In this document: in pieces, positions 25,582 through 34,183 of the stretch
Numbering within the stretch: the stretch's first letter is position 1
How the letters are laid out: the number at the start of each line of letters is the position of its first letter
DNA from: Methanomassiliicoccales archaeon RumEn M1
GTDB lineage: Archaea > Thermoplasmatota > Thermoplasmata > Methanomassiliicoccales > Methanomassiliicoccaceae
DNA length: 64,000 nucleotides
Assembly (NCBI GenBank): GCA_001421185.1
Contig: LJKK01000125.1
Location: 1 to 64,000 of the forward strand
Direction: 5' to 3'
Position numbers and translations under genes: made by a program
The notes under the pieces: model-generated
What the model was told of the DNA's origin: nothing
Databases searched by the model: none
The model's input: the letters and a program-made list of their open reading frames with translations, nothing else

Positions 25582-26055
25582 TCAGCCCTCCTTGATCGTT
25601 ATCGTTGAGGATTCGCTCTGAGCGCGCTCGATGAGCTCGGGAGGTATCCTTCCGCTCTCCAAGAGTTCCCCGCCCGAGTCGACGATGGCCTTCTTCACGC
25701 CGATGGCCCAGAGGTTCTCGAAGAGCATCGCCGCGGCGATACTGCGGTTAGGCATTCCGTCGCCGATCGCTTCCACATCTTCTTGAGAAAGCCACCCCTT
25801 GGTCTTTGGTTCAAAGACATGGAGTTCCTCCTCCAGCTCGCCCCCGACCTCCGAAACCTCGAAGGAGTCGACATCACCATTCGCGTCCTTCTGAATGATC
25901 AATAGGTCGATGACCCTGATGATCCCAGCATCGCTGAGCCTGCGTAGCTCCGGCGCGATCTTTCCTGTGAGCCCGCCCTCGGGGAACAAGACCACGAGAT
26001 AGTCCACTGGTCCCATCACCTTCTCCTCCTCCGTCTGAGCCTCTACCGTCGCCAT
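25582..26055 (-). CDS. DUF6325/DUF1269-like protein
   Basis: A 157-residue acidic protein. Key segment: GPVDYLVVLFPEGGLTGKIAPELRRLSDAGIIRVIDLLIIQKD, followed by an acidic middle and an amphipathic region with AAAMLFENLWAIGVKKAIVDSGGELLESGRIPPELI. This resembles the DUF1269/DUF6325 membrane-associated families often paired with SHOCT proteins. The function is unknown. It is preceded by about 90 bases that hold the leftward promoter and the 3' end of the radical SAM gene. Confidence 0.7.
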   Translation of the reverse strand: MATVEAQTEEEKVMGPVDYLVVLFPEGGLTGKIAPELRRLSDAGIIRVIDLLIIQKDANGDVDSFEVSEVGGELEEELHVFEPKTKGWLSQEDVEAIGDGMPNRSIAAAMLFENLWAIGVKKAIVDSGGELLESGRIPPELIERAQSESSTITIKEG

Positions 26056-26144
26056 GTCGTCACCTACCGCCTCTCATCCAGCGGACGTCTCACGTTTGGA
26101 GGGGTGGCTACATAAAAGTTCTCGAAAGCGCTTCCTGGAGGCTC

Positions 26145-27426
26145 TCACCCCTGCCCTGCTCTGCGATCGTCCATAGCAGCGTACGAACGTGCAATGTCAT
26201 CGGCATTTTGGCCGCGCGAGATGCCTCTTGCCAAGGCCGTCATGCGGGGGGAGACATGCTCCAGGAACTTGCGGAGACCGGGGCAGAGATAGTTCATGCC
26301 ATAGCTGCCGTCGGGCGCTCGGAGGAACCGGTTCCGCGGGCAATCCCCGTTGCAGGCGAATAGAAAGCGACATCGCTTACAGGTGTCGGGCAGTGCCAAG
26401 ACCTTCTCCTGCCCGAATCGGATCTGCCGCTCGGATCGCACCATGTCGATCAACTCGATCTCATGGATGCTTCCCAGTCTATGCTCGGGATACACATAGT
26501 GGTCGCAGGAGTAGACGCTCCCATCATGTTCGATGACCAGGGACCTGCCGCATGTTCTAGCGAGCGTACAGGTCGGCGGGGGCAGTCCCATCCACGCTCC
26601 CAGCACTGCCTCGAAGTTGATCACGAATACCTTTCCCACATCCTTCCTGAACCATTCATCGAAGATAGAGATCAGGAAGTCACCATAGTCCTCCGGACCG
26701 ACCGACCATTCCATCACGAAGGGATCCTCGGCCCCCGGCTGTGCGGCCGGTCCGAGGGAGCTCGGCAGAATGCCCATGTCCCGGCCTTGGGGCGGCATGT
26801 CCTCGAAGCCCTTGGGCTCGACGCAGGGGATGAACTGCAGGTACCTCGAGCCGATGACGTTGCGAAGGAACCGGTACACCTGGAGGGGGCGGCGGGAGTT
26901 CTCCCGGTTCACCACGGTCAAGGTGTTGAAGTCCACGTGGTGTTTGGCGAGGAGCCGGGCCGCCCTGACGACCCGGGCCGAGGTCGGGCTCCCCTGCCTA
27001 TCTCTCCTATAGATGTCGTGCAGACGGCCGGGGCCATCAACGCTCAGGCCTATCAGGAAGCGGTGCTCGTGCAAGAACTGGCACCATTTATCGTCAAGTA
27101 AAGTGCCGTTGGTCTGCAGGGTGTTCTCGATCACCTGGTCCGACCTCCGATAACGGTCCTGGAGCTCGATGACCTTCCGGAAGAAGTCCAGCCCCGCCAG
27201 GTCGGCTCGCCGCCCTGCCAGGCGAAGTTGACGGTCCCGGCGCCGTGCGAGCCAGGTATTGATGGATGAACGCTTCGAGGGTATCCTCGCCCATCCTACG
27301 GTCCCCGCGGGGCATCATCCTCGCCTTGGACAGATAATAACAATATTGGCAGGCAAGGTTGCAGGTCGGACCGCAGGGTTTTATCATCATCTGATATGAG
27401 ATCTCGGGCGAAGCACTCAGCGGCAT
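26145..27426 (-). CDS. Anaerobic sulfatase-maturating radical SAM enzyme, with two frameshifts
   Basis: Radical SAM/SPASM enzyme that oxidises the sulfatase Cys to formylglycine. The N-terminal frame (to ~27245) has MIKPCGPTCNLACQYCYY with the CxxxCxxC cluster motif. The long downstream frame (26145-27134) has the SAM core and the SPASM cysteines (CTLARTCGRS, CSCDHY-like YSCDHYVYPEHRLG, CKRCRFLFACNGDCP). The bridge NFAWQGGEPT is in a third frame. One missing base near 27239-27247 and another near 27200-27204 account for this; adding both gives 427 residues, the usual size. A TATA-like TATTAAATAAT lies about 30-40 bases before the ATG. Confidence 0.85.
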
Positions 27427-27506
27427 TTCCCCATCAATCTAGCGTTCCCCGGATTATTTAATACGAGGCGGGCGCCCGACATATGAGGGCCGCCTAGGGG
27501 AGCGCT

Positions 27507-27542
27507 TATGATGGTCCGGAGGGGAAAGGGCCGCCCATCATA
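27507..27542. repeat. Inverted repeat between cobY and the sulfatase-maturase gene
   Basis: TATGATGG (27507-27514) pairs with CCATCATA (27535-27542), with a short G/C-rich pairing inside the 20-base interior. It lies past the cobY stop on its coding strand and could terminate the cobamide operon. Confidence 0.4.
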
Positions 27543-27618
27543 GCATCAAGTATCGCTCGCGCCAGTCCCAGCAATGGGAGCGTCGATCACTCCCTCATGT
27601 CATCGACCGGCCTGCCGG

Positions 27619-28278
27619 TCACGCCTCTCGAGCGCTTTCCCGTGAAGGCGAGATGGCGTTCTCGTCGGCTCCCCGCCTTCGCAGCAGTTCCTCCGCCTTC
27701 GCCAGCTCCTCCCGGGTGTTGACGTTCAGCGCGAACTGCTCGTCCTCGATGACCATGAAGCCTTGGCTGAGGGTGTCGCCGGAGAGCATCTGTTCCCGGT
27801 CGACCACGCTGACCCCGCACAGCACGACATCGCGGTTGTTCTCTTGAAGAACATATGACGGAGCTGCGCCCAAGGATCGCACCAGATCGGCCGGCACGGC
27901 CACCGAGAGCGAGGAGACGCCCGCCACGGGATAATGAGCGAGCACCGCTTCCACTCCCTCGGAGGTGATGAGCGGCAGATCGGCCGGGCAGATCAGGACC
28001 TCGGACGAACCCAGATGTCCCAGTGCCTGCCTCAGGTCGGCCACGTAATCGCAGCCGGAGGTGCTCACGACCTCGATTCCCCTAGATCTCAGATGCTGGG
28101 CGGTGAGAGGCGTGTTCTCACTGATCGACACCGCCAACCGGCCGGTGCCCCGCGCCCCGGACAGGGCGTCGAGCACCCGATCGATCATGGGCCTGCCGAG
28201 CAGGGGGACGAGCGGCTTCTCTCCCGGCACATCGCGCATGCGGCTGCCCCGTCCGCCGGCCGTCACTAGAACGTCCAC
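27619..28278 (-). CDS. cobY: Adenosylcobinamide-phosphate guanylyltransferase (archaeal CobY)
   Basis: A 219-residue nucleotidyltransferase that makes adenosylcobinamide-GDP. The N-terminal loop VTAGGRGSRM (residues 5-14) and CPADLPLITSEGVEAVL match NTP-transferase/CobY proteins; the P-loop of the bacterial CobU is absent. The start is taken as the GTG at 28278, overlapping cobS by 13 bases; the frame is open upstream but only this start fits the family. Last gene of the leftward corrinoid operon. Confidence 0.88.
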   Translation of the reverse strand: MDVLVTAGGRGSRMRDVPGEKPLVPLLGRPMIDRVLDALSGARGTGRLAVSISENTPLTAQHLRSRGIEVVSTSGCDYVADLRQALGHLGSSEVLICPADLPLITSEGVEAVLAHYPVAGVSSLSVAVPADLVRSLGAAPSYVLQENNRDVVLCGVSVVDREQMLSGDTLSQGFMVIEDEQFALNVNTREELAKAEELLRRRGADENAISPSRESAREA

Positions 28279-29057
28279 AGGAACAGGACCACCCCCGCCA
28301 CCCCGGCGATGAGGACGAACGGCTTGGCCAGTTCGTTGGTCGCTCCCAGCACGTCGCCGTTGACGCAGCCGAAGCTTCGATGGGCCACCGCGGCCGCCAA
28401 CGCGCCCGCCGCCACACTGATCATGACCATCAACAGGAGCATGAAGTTCTGGGGCCCCGGGGACCAATGGCCCATGAGCGGGAGGGTCAGTGCCAGCAGT
28501 ATGAAGGACAAGAGCGTGGAGTAGACGGCATGAGCGGAGCGGGTGTTGCGAACGAACGGACTGCCCAGGCCTTCGCGCGACCTCCCCAGCGCGGCCACGG
28601 TGACCAGGGCGTTCTTGGACAGCACCTCGGCGGCGAGGGGGATGAAGAACATCATGGGGGCGATGCCGACCTCACCGACCGACGCCAGGGCGGCGACGGT
28701 GAGGAGAGTGAACATCATGCCGAAGCCCACCCCGCCCGCGCCCACGCGGGTGTCCTTCATCGCGGCCATCTTCTTCTCGTGCGTCCCGGTGGCGATGAGC
28801 CCGTCCCCCAGGTCGATCAGTCCGTCGAAGTGCAGGAACCGGTTCAGCCCGTGGACCAACAGGACGACCACGACCGCGCTGACCAGGAGGTCGAGGATGC
28901 GGGTGAGCGCATAGAACGAGCCGCCGGCCACCAGGCCATAGAAGAGGCCGATCAACGGAAGCGTCCAGAAGCGTTCTGACAGCTCTTCCACGTCCTCCCC
29001 GGTGACGTTCACCGGGATGATCGTGAACAGCGAGAACTGCGCCTTGACGAGGTTCAG
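28266..29057 (-). CDS. cobS: Adenosylcobinamide-GDP ribazoletransferase (cobalamin synthase), probable CTG start
   Basis: A 263-residue integral membrane enzyme joining adenosylcobinamide-GDP to alpha-ribazole (phosphate). Motifs: FLHFDGLIDLGDGL, the conserved metal-binding segment, and TLPLIGLFYGLVAG; five to six membrane segments. The conserved N-terminus (KAQFSLFTIIPV) lies upstream of the first GTG at 29012, and no ATG, GTG or TTG exists before the in-frame stop at 29073-29075. The best start is CTG at 29057, whose last bases form a CTGA overlap with the cbiZ stop; an ATT at 29066 is the other option. Confidence 0.88.
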   Translation of the reverse strand: MNLVKAQFSLFTIIPVNVTGEDVEELSERFWTLPLIGLFYGLVAGGSFYALTRILDLLVSAVVVVLLVHGLNRFLHFDGLIDLGDGLIATGTHEKKMAAMKDTRVGAGGVGFGMMFTLLTVAALASVGEVGIAPMMFFIPLAAEVLSKNALVTVAALGRSREGLGSPFVRNTRSAHAVYSTLLSFILLALTLPLMGHWSPGPQNFMLLLMVMISVAAGALAAAVAHRSFGCVNGDVLGATNELAKPFVLIAGVAGVVLFLWTF

Positions 29058-30217
29058 GAGCCTAATCGGTCCTCACTCTCCAGCAGCTCGGTGTAGATGC
29101 GAGACATGATGCTCCCGATGAGCGACGCCACGATGTCATCCAGGAACGGACCGAGGGTTCCGAGCACGCCGGGCTTCTTCTTGTCGTAGCGGATGTACTC
29201 GAACAGGCCCTTGGTGCCGGCGATGTACTGCGACAGCGAAATGCCCAGCAGCTCATCGGCCACCAGGTGCACCGGGTCCTCGAGGAAGCGACCGCCGTCC
29301 AGGCCGAACAGCTCGTCCTTCATCCCCAGACCCTCCATGCTCATGGCGGCCACTATCATGGCGTTGACGTTGATGTCCTTGCGAAGGACCGCCAGGTGGC
29401 GGCTGAACATCTTCCGCAGTACATCGGTGTCCCAGTCGGGATTCTCCACGTACAGGGCGGAGGCCGCCTCCCACATCTCTTTCTCTCCCACGCCCATCTC
29501 GTCCAGGCGGGTGAGGAAGTCCTTGGGCCTCTTGCCGTTGCCCCACTTGAGGACCGAGGCCCCCACGGCCGAGCGTACAGCCCGGGCGATCGCCACTCCG
29601 ACGTCGGTGGCCGTTCCAGCGTACTTGCAGCCGTCCCCGATGGGGCACGCCACCGACACCGCGTCGCTGGTCGTTCCCGTTCCGTCCACGCCGGTGTCCA
29701 TCAGGGCGGCCGCCTTGGCCTCGGTCACGGTGATGAGAGCATTGGCCAGCCCGCAGTCGTGCAGCGGGACGTTGACGGCCACCAGGATGTTGATCGTCCC
29801 GGGCGGGTTCCGGTCGCAGGGAGGGACATGTTCCGGCAGCAGGTCCAGAACCTCCTGGGGGAGGCGCTCTCCCGCGTACACGGCGTTGGTCACGCCGGCC
29901 GTGGCCACCGCCACCGCCTGAACGCCGTTGAACTCCTCCTTGCAGACGGTTATGACGCGCCGGATGTCGGCCGCGGTCATGAACCCCACCGCATGCGGCG
30001 GTATGCCGAACCGGCGGCACTGCTGCTCCATGTCCTCCTCCGGGAACGAGTTGTCGTAGCCGAGCGGCACCTCGTAGAAGAACACCGTGTCCGTCTCGGC
30101 GTACCCGCCGTTCATTATCGTGGAGCTGAGCAGCCTGAACCTCTCCGGCAACGTCATGATGGCAAAGCCCTCGTTGCCGTTGTCCTCCATTCTCACCTTG
30201 ACGTCAAGATCGTTCAT
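29054..30217 (-). CDS. cbiZ: Bifunctional adenosylcobinamide amidohydrolase / alpha-ribazole phosphatase (CbiZ-CobZ)
   Basis: A 387-residue fusion. Residues 1-~235 are CbiZ, which cleaves the nucleotide loop or aminopropanol arm to give cobyric acid (AVAVATAGVTNA, DGTGTTSDAVSVACP). Residues ~245-387 are a PgpA-like domain matching archaeal CobZ alpha-ribazole phosphatase (DPVHLVADELLGISLSQYI; GVLGTLGPFLDDI). The arrangement lets one protein strip imported corrinoids and help finish the new lower ligand. The cbiB stop is four bases away, and its own stop overlaps the presumed cobS start. Confidence 0.9.
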   Translation of the reverse strand: MNDLDVKVRMEDNGNEGFAIMTLPERFRLLSSTIMNGGYAETDTVFFYEVPLGYDNSFPEEDMEQQCRRFGIPPHAVGFMTAADIRRVITVCKEEFNGVQAVAVATAGVTNAVYAGERLPQEVLDLLPEHVPPCDRNPPGTINILVAVNVPLHDCGLANALITVTEAKAAALMDTGVDGTGTTSDAVSVACPIGDGCKYAGTATDVGVAIARAVRSAVGASVLKWGNGKRPKDFLTRLDEMGVGEKEMWEAASALYVENPDWDTDVLRKMFSRHLAVLRKDINVNAMIVAAMSMEGLGMKDELFGLDGGRFLEDPVHLVADELLGISLSQYIAGTKGLFEYIRYDKKKPGVLGTLGPFLDDIVASLIGSIMSRIYTELLESEDRLGS

Positions 30218-30221
30218 GCCA

Positions 30222-31211
30222 TCACCATATCAGGCCCAGGAGCCAATCTTCCAGCGAAAGCTGGACTTGTATGCCCAGGAGCGTAAATAAAGGGAGCAGG
30301 ACCAGGAGGAAGAACAGCACCGAGGTCAGCTTCATCACCCTGATGGTATCGAGTATGACGGCCGGATCGTTCGGTACATTTCCTTCCCCCATGCTGTAGT
30401 GCCCCTGCTTCTCGAAGCGGACCCCCAGTCCGCCGGCCACCGCGGCCATGGGCCAGCCCTTGTTGGGCGACGAGGTCTGCCCGTGGTCCCTCATGGCCGC
30501 CCTCCATCCGGCCCGCCAGTCCTTCCCCAGGATGGCCAGAGAGAGCATTATGAACGGCACCGACAGGCGGGCCGTGATGTAATGCATCGCGTCGTCCGAG
30601 CGGGCGGCGAACCAGCCGACGTTGCGATGCTTGTCCGAGAGGTAGCCGACCATTCCGTCGGCCGTGTTGATGACCCGGAGCAGCACCGCCCCCGGTATCC
30701 CGGCCAGGCCGAAGTAGAACATGGGCGACAGGACGCTGTCCACCAGGTTCTCGGACACCGTCTCGGCGGCGCAGGAGATCACGTGCGGTCCGTCCAGGGC
30801 GTCCACGTCCCTCGACACCACCATGGAGGCTTTCCTCCGGGCGGCGTCCAGGTCGCCGTTGCGCATGTCCTCCACCATGGGCGCGGTGTGCGTCTCCAGC
30901 GCCCGTATGGCGAACATGGTCTTGAGGACGACCGCCGATGCCGCCGCCCATACGATCGCGCCGAGCAGTTCGCGCGTCAGCGCCAGGATGAGCGTGAATA
31001 GGAGAATGAAGAGCAGGGCCGGAACGACCACCACCAGTACGCCCGACGCCTTCTCCCGCGCGGCGCTGCCGCGTCCTACGTGACGGTCCAGGAAACCGAT
31101 GCTCCGGCCGATCCACACCACCGGGTGAAAGCGGTTGGGCGGCTCTCCGAGGAGCAGATCGATCAGCAGCGCCAGCACTGGTATGGCGATGGCATACGGC
31201 AGCAGCTCCAA
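30222..31211 (-). CDS. cbiB: Adenosylcobinamide-phosphate synthase
   Basis: A 329-residue membrane protein that attaches aminopropanol phosphate to adenosylcobyric acid. Motifs: DLLLGEPPNRFHPVVWIG near the N-terminus, DGPHVISCAAETVSENLVDSV-type region, RVINTADGMVGY and DHGQTSSPNKGWPMAA. Four or five membrane helices. The start is a TTG at 31211, one base after the cobD stop; upstream in-frame sequence is not family-like. Confidence 0.92.
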   Translation of the reverse strand: MELLPYAIAIPVLALLIDLLLGEPPNRFHPVVWIGRSIGFLDRHVGRGSAAREKASGVLVVVVPALLFILLFTLILALTRELLGAIVWAAASAVVLKTMFAIRALETHTAPMVEDMRNGDLDAARRKASMVVSRDVDALDGPHVISCAAETVSENLVDSVLSPMFYFGLAGIPGAVLLRVINTADGMVGYLSDKHRNVGWFAARSDDAMHYITARLSVPFIMLSLAILGKDWRAGWRAAMRDHGQTSSPNKGWPMAAVAGGLGVRFEKQGHYSMGEGNVPNDPAVILDTIRVMKLTSVLFFLLVLLPLFTLLGIQVQLSLEDWLLGLIW

Positions 31212-31212
31212 C

Positions 31213-32334
31213 TTAGGACCGTCCTTCGGAAATGTCAGCCACGGCCCGAGATAGGGCGTCGAGGAACTCGTCGTTCTTCTCCGGGGTCTTGACGCAGAAG
31301 CGCGTGTAGCCGGAGCACACGCCGCCGAACGAGGAGCAGTCGCGCACCAGGACGCCATGTCGCAGCATATGCCGCCTGAACTCGGCGGACGACACGTCGA
31401 GCGCATCGAGCGGGGCGAAGAAGAAGTAGGAGTCGGGCATGGGAACTCGCCCCATCAGCTTCTCCGCGCGGGCGTGCATTCGGCGCTTCTCGCCCTCTAT
31501 CATCGTGGCGGCACGGGCCACATGCTCCTGCTCCTCCTCCATGAGCCGGGTGGCCACCCTCTGCTCGATCGTTCCCAGATTCCATGTCAGCCGCCCGGCC
31601 TCCAGGTAATTCAGCAGCCTCCTCGGTCCGAAACCGTAGCCTATCCTCAGGCCGGGCATGGCGAAGGACTTGGTGAACGAACGTATGATGAACAGGTTCT
31701 CGTGGCTTTCCACCTCCGGAACGAGGGAAAGCTCGTCGGAGCGGGATGACAGCTCGAGGAGCGTTTCGTCGAGGAACACCAGCGTTTCCTTTCGCGCTGC
31801 CTCGGCCACCAGGTCCAGCAGGTCACTCCGGTTCACCATGCGGCCCGTGGGGTTGTTGGGATTGCATACGTAGACGGCCTTGGCCCCGTCCAGGCGGGCG
31901 GCCAGCTCGGCGACGTCCAGAGCGAAGTCCTCCTCATGGGGAAGGACATGATCTATCAGCCGGGCGCCCATCAGCCGGCATCCGAACGCGTACTCGGAAA
32001 AGGTGGGAGAGGGCATCACGACCCGGTCCCCGGGAGATATGAACACCTCGGCGAACAGCCGTATGAGCTCGGCCGAGCCGGCGCCCACTATCACGTTGCT
32101 GTCGTCCACGCCGTAGCGGGCGGCGATCGCTCCCTTCAGGCGGGCGCAGCTGTCGTCCGGATAGCAGTGCAGCTCGCTGGCCGCCTCCACTATGTACCGT
32201 TCCAGCCGGGGAGGCGGTCCGAACGGATTGACGTTGGAGCTGTAATCCTTCACGTCGAGGTCGTCCCATACGTCCCCGCCGTGGCGGGGGCGCTCCATCG
32301 ACCTTACTTCCGGACGGACCGCCCGGTCGATCAC
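31213..32334 (-). CDS. cobD: Threonine-phosphate decarboxylase (CobD-type PLP enzyme)
   Basis: A 373-residue HisC-like enzyme. Segments: DYSSNVNPFGPP at the N-terminus, ELHCYPDDSCARLKGAIA, VYVCNPNNPTGRM, VFLDETLLELS and IRSFTKSFAMPGLRIGY with the PLP lysine. The SSNxNPxGPP start and its place between btuD and cbiB argue for CobD, which makes aminopropanol phosphate, rather than a histidine enzyme. The GTG start overlaps the btuD stop (GTGA). Confidence 0.88.
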   Translation of the reverse strand: MIDRAVRPEVRSMERPRHGGDVWDDLDVKDYSSNVNPFGPPPRLERYIVEAASELHCYPDDSCARLKGAIAARYGVDDSNVIVGAGSAELIRLFAEVFISPGDRVVMPSPTFSEYAFGCRLMGARLIDHVLPHEEDFALDVAELAARLDGAKAVYVCNPNNPTGRMVNRSDLLDLVAEAARKETLVFLDETLLELSSRSDELSLVPEVESHENLFIIRSFTKSFAMPGLRIGYGFGPRRLLNYLEAGRLTWNLGTIEQRVATRLMEEEQEHVARAATMIEGEKRRMHARAEKLMGRVPMPDSYFFFAPLDALDVSSAEFRRHMLRHGVLVRDCSSFGGVCSGYTRFCVKTPEKNDEFLDALSRAVADISEGRS

Positions 32335-33128
32335 GACTGCTCCCTCCGGGTCCTCCGCGGTATAGCGAAGATGCCGTCCTCGTCCTTTATGACCACCACG
32401 TCGACGCCGTACACCTGGGCCACCATCTCCGGGGTGATGACCTCTTCCGGAGTGCCAAGAGCTACGATCTTTCCCTTGGACAGTATCATGACCTTGTCGC
32501 AGTACCGGGCCAGCAGGTTCAGGTCGTGGGACGCTATCACGATGGTGACGTTGCCGGAGAGCATCTCCCGCAGGTGCTCCATCACTTCCAGCTTGTACCG
32601 GAGGTCCAGATGGGCCGACGGCTCGTCCACCAGCATGACGCGGGGACATTGCACCATGGCCTTGGCCAGCAGCACTCTCTGACCTTCGCCGGACGACAGC
32701 TCGGAGAAGAGGCGGTCCCGGAGATGGTGCACCCCATACTTCTTCATGGCCTCCGTCACCAGCTCCTCGTCCTCGTTGGTGTCCCACCACAGGCCCTTGG
32801 AAAATGGATATCTTCCCAGGGCGACCAGCTCTTTCACGGACAGGTTGAAGTCCTCCGAGAACTCGGTGGGCACGTTGGCGCAGATGCGGGCGATCTCGTC
32901 GATCTTCATCTTGTCGAGGTCCCGCCCCTCCATGATGATGGTCCCCAGCCTGGGCTTGAGGATGCCGTTCATCAGCCGGAGAAGAGTGCTCTTCCCCGAG
33001 CCGTTCGGTCCGATGAGGCCGATCAGCTCGCCGCTGTGGGCCTCGAACTGGACATTGTTCAGGACGTCCGTGCCATTATAGCCGAAGCGTATGCCGTCGA
33101 TGGCCAGGGATACGGTTGGTTCAGCCAC
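32331..33128 (-). CDS. btuD: Corrinoid ABC transporter ATP-binding protein
   Basis: A 265-residue ABC ATPase of the FecE/BtuD group. Walker A is GPNGSGKST (residues 40-48), the signature is ELSSGEGQ and Walker B is VMLVDEPSAHLD, followed by IVIASHDLN. The GTG start overlaps the end of btuC by eight bases. Corrinoid specificity is inferred from the surrounding cobamide genes. Confidence 0.9.
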   Translation of the reverse strand: MAEPTVSLAIDGIRFGYNGTDVLNNVQFEAHSGELIGLIGPNGSGKSTLLRLMNGILKPRLGTIIMEGRDLDKMKIDEIARICANVPTEFSEDFNLSVKELVALGRYPFSKGLWWDTNEDEELVTEAMKKYGVHHLRDRLFSELSSGEGQRVLLAKAMVQCPRVMLVDEPSAHLDLRYKLEVMEHLREMLSGNVTIVIASHDLNLLARYCDKVMILSKGKIVALGTPEEVITPEMVAQVYGVDVVVIKDEDGIFAIPRRTRREQS

Positions 33129-34167
33129 TGTATTCCTTCCCCCTCTTGATCATGAGATATATGAAGAACGGAGCGCCCACCATCGAGATGATGGCCCCGA
33201 TGGGCAGCTCCACCGGCCGGAACAATATCCGGGCGAATATGTCCGCTGCCAGGAGAACGTTGGTGCCCATTACCATGGATGCCGGGATCAGCAATCGATG
33301 ATCGCCTCCGACCAGCATGCGGGCGGAGTGCGGGACGATGAGGCCCAGGAACCCAATGATCCCGCAGAAGGCCACTGACACCGCCGTGAGCACGGCGACC
33401 ACCAGGACCGATATGGACTTGAAGCGTTTGACGTCCAGTCCGAGATGGCGGGCGTGCTCGTCCCCCAGCAGGATGACGTTCAGCTCCCGCGCGAACATCA
33501 GGAGGATCAGCGACAGCACTATGACTGGCAATATGATGAGAAGCGCTTCCACCCAGGATATGTAAGAGAATGAGCCGTACAGCCAGAACAGCGCGTTGTG
33601 GAGGCGCTGGTCCCGGCTGAACACGATCAGTATGGTGGTGAACGAGGAGATGGCGATGCCGACTATCACGCCGCTGAGGACGTAGTTCATCGAACGGCCG
33701 CCGGTCGCCTCGGCCAGGGACATGGTGATGAAGAAGGCCACCGTGGCGCCGATGAATGCCGCTATGGGAGTGGCGAACTCGGCCAGCGGTATTATCGCCA
33801 CGCCGGCCAGGATGGACAGGGTGGCGCCCAGGGCGGCGCCGGATGATATACCGGTGACGTAGGGATCGACCAGCGGGTTGCGGATGAGCGCCTGCATGAC
33901 GACGCCCGAGACGGACAGGCCGATGCCCACGCCCATCACCGCCACGGAGCGGACCATCCTGTCCCATATGATCCGCTCATGGGCGACCGACATGTCCGGT
34001 CCGAGATTCAGGATGATGTTCTTCAGGTGGCCAAGCGTGCTGGTGAACGGTATGTCCACCGCTCCCAGGGACCATGACACAACCAGAAGGAAAAAGATGG
34101 AGAAGAGGCCGATGGTCAGCACCATCAGAAGCTTGGCCTTGGCCCTGCCGACCATCGTGTCGTTCAA
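33121..34167 (-). CDS. btuC: Corrinoid ABC transporter permease (FecCD family)
   Basis: A 348-residue permease with about ten membrane helices. FecCD family marks: SGVVMQALIRNPLVDPYVTGISSGA-type segment, GEEHARHLG-like DEHARHLGLDV (ATPase-coupling region) and GLIVPHSARMLVGGDHR. It lies 16 bases after btuF and overlaps btuD. Confidence 0.92.
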   Translation of the reverse strand: MNDTMVGRAKAKLLMVLTIGLFSIFFLLVVSWSLGAVDIPFTSTLGHLKNIILNLGPDMSVAHERIIWDRMVRSVAVMGVGIGLSVSGVVMQALIRNPLVDPYVTGISSGAALGATLSILAGVAIIPLAEFATPIAAFIGATVAFFITMSLAEATGGRSMNYVLSGVIVGIAISSFTTILIVFSRDQRLHNALFWLYGSFSYISWVEALLIILPVIVLSLILLMFARELNVILLGDEHARHLGLDVKRFKSISVLVVAVLTAVSVAFCGIIGFLGLIVPHSARMLVGGDHRLLIPASMVMGTNVLLAADIFARILFRPVELPIGAIISMVGAPFFIYLMIKRGKEYSG

Positions 34168-34183
34168 GTCACCGCCTCCAGGT

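Noticed and set aside
29064..29066. ATT as the cobS start codon
   Set aside because: Possible, with GTGAGG upstream, but CTG at 29057 fits the stop/start overlap pattern seen throughout and recurs at rad50.
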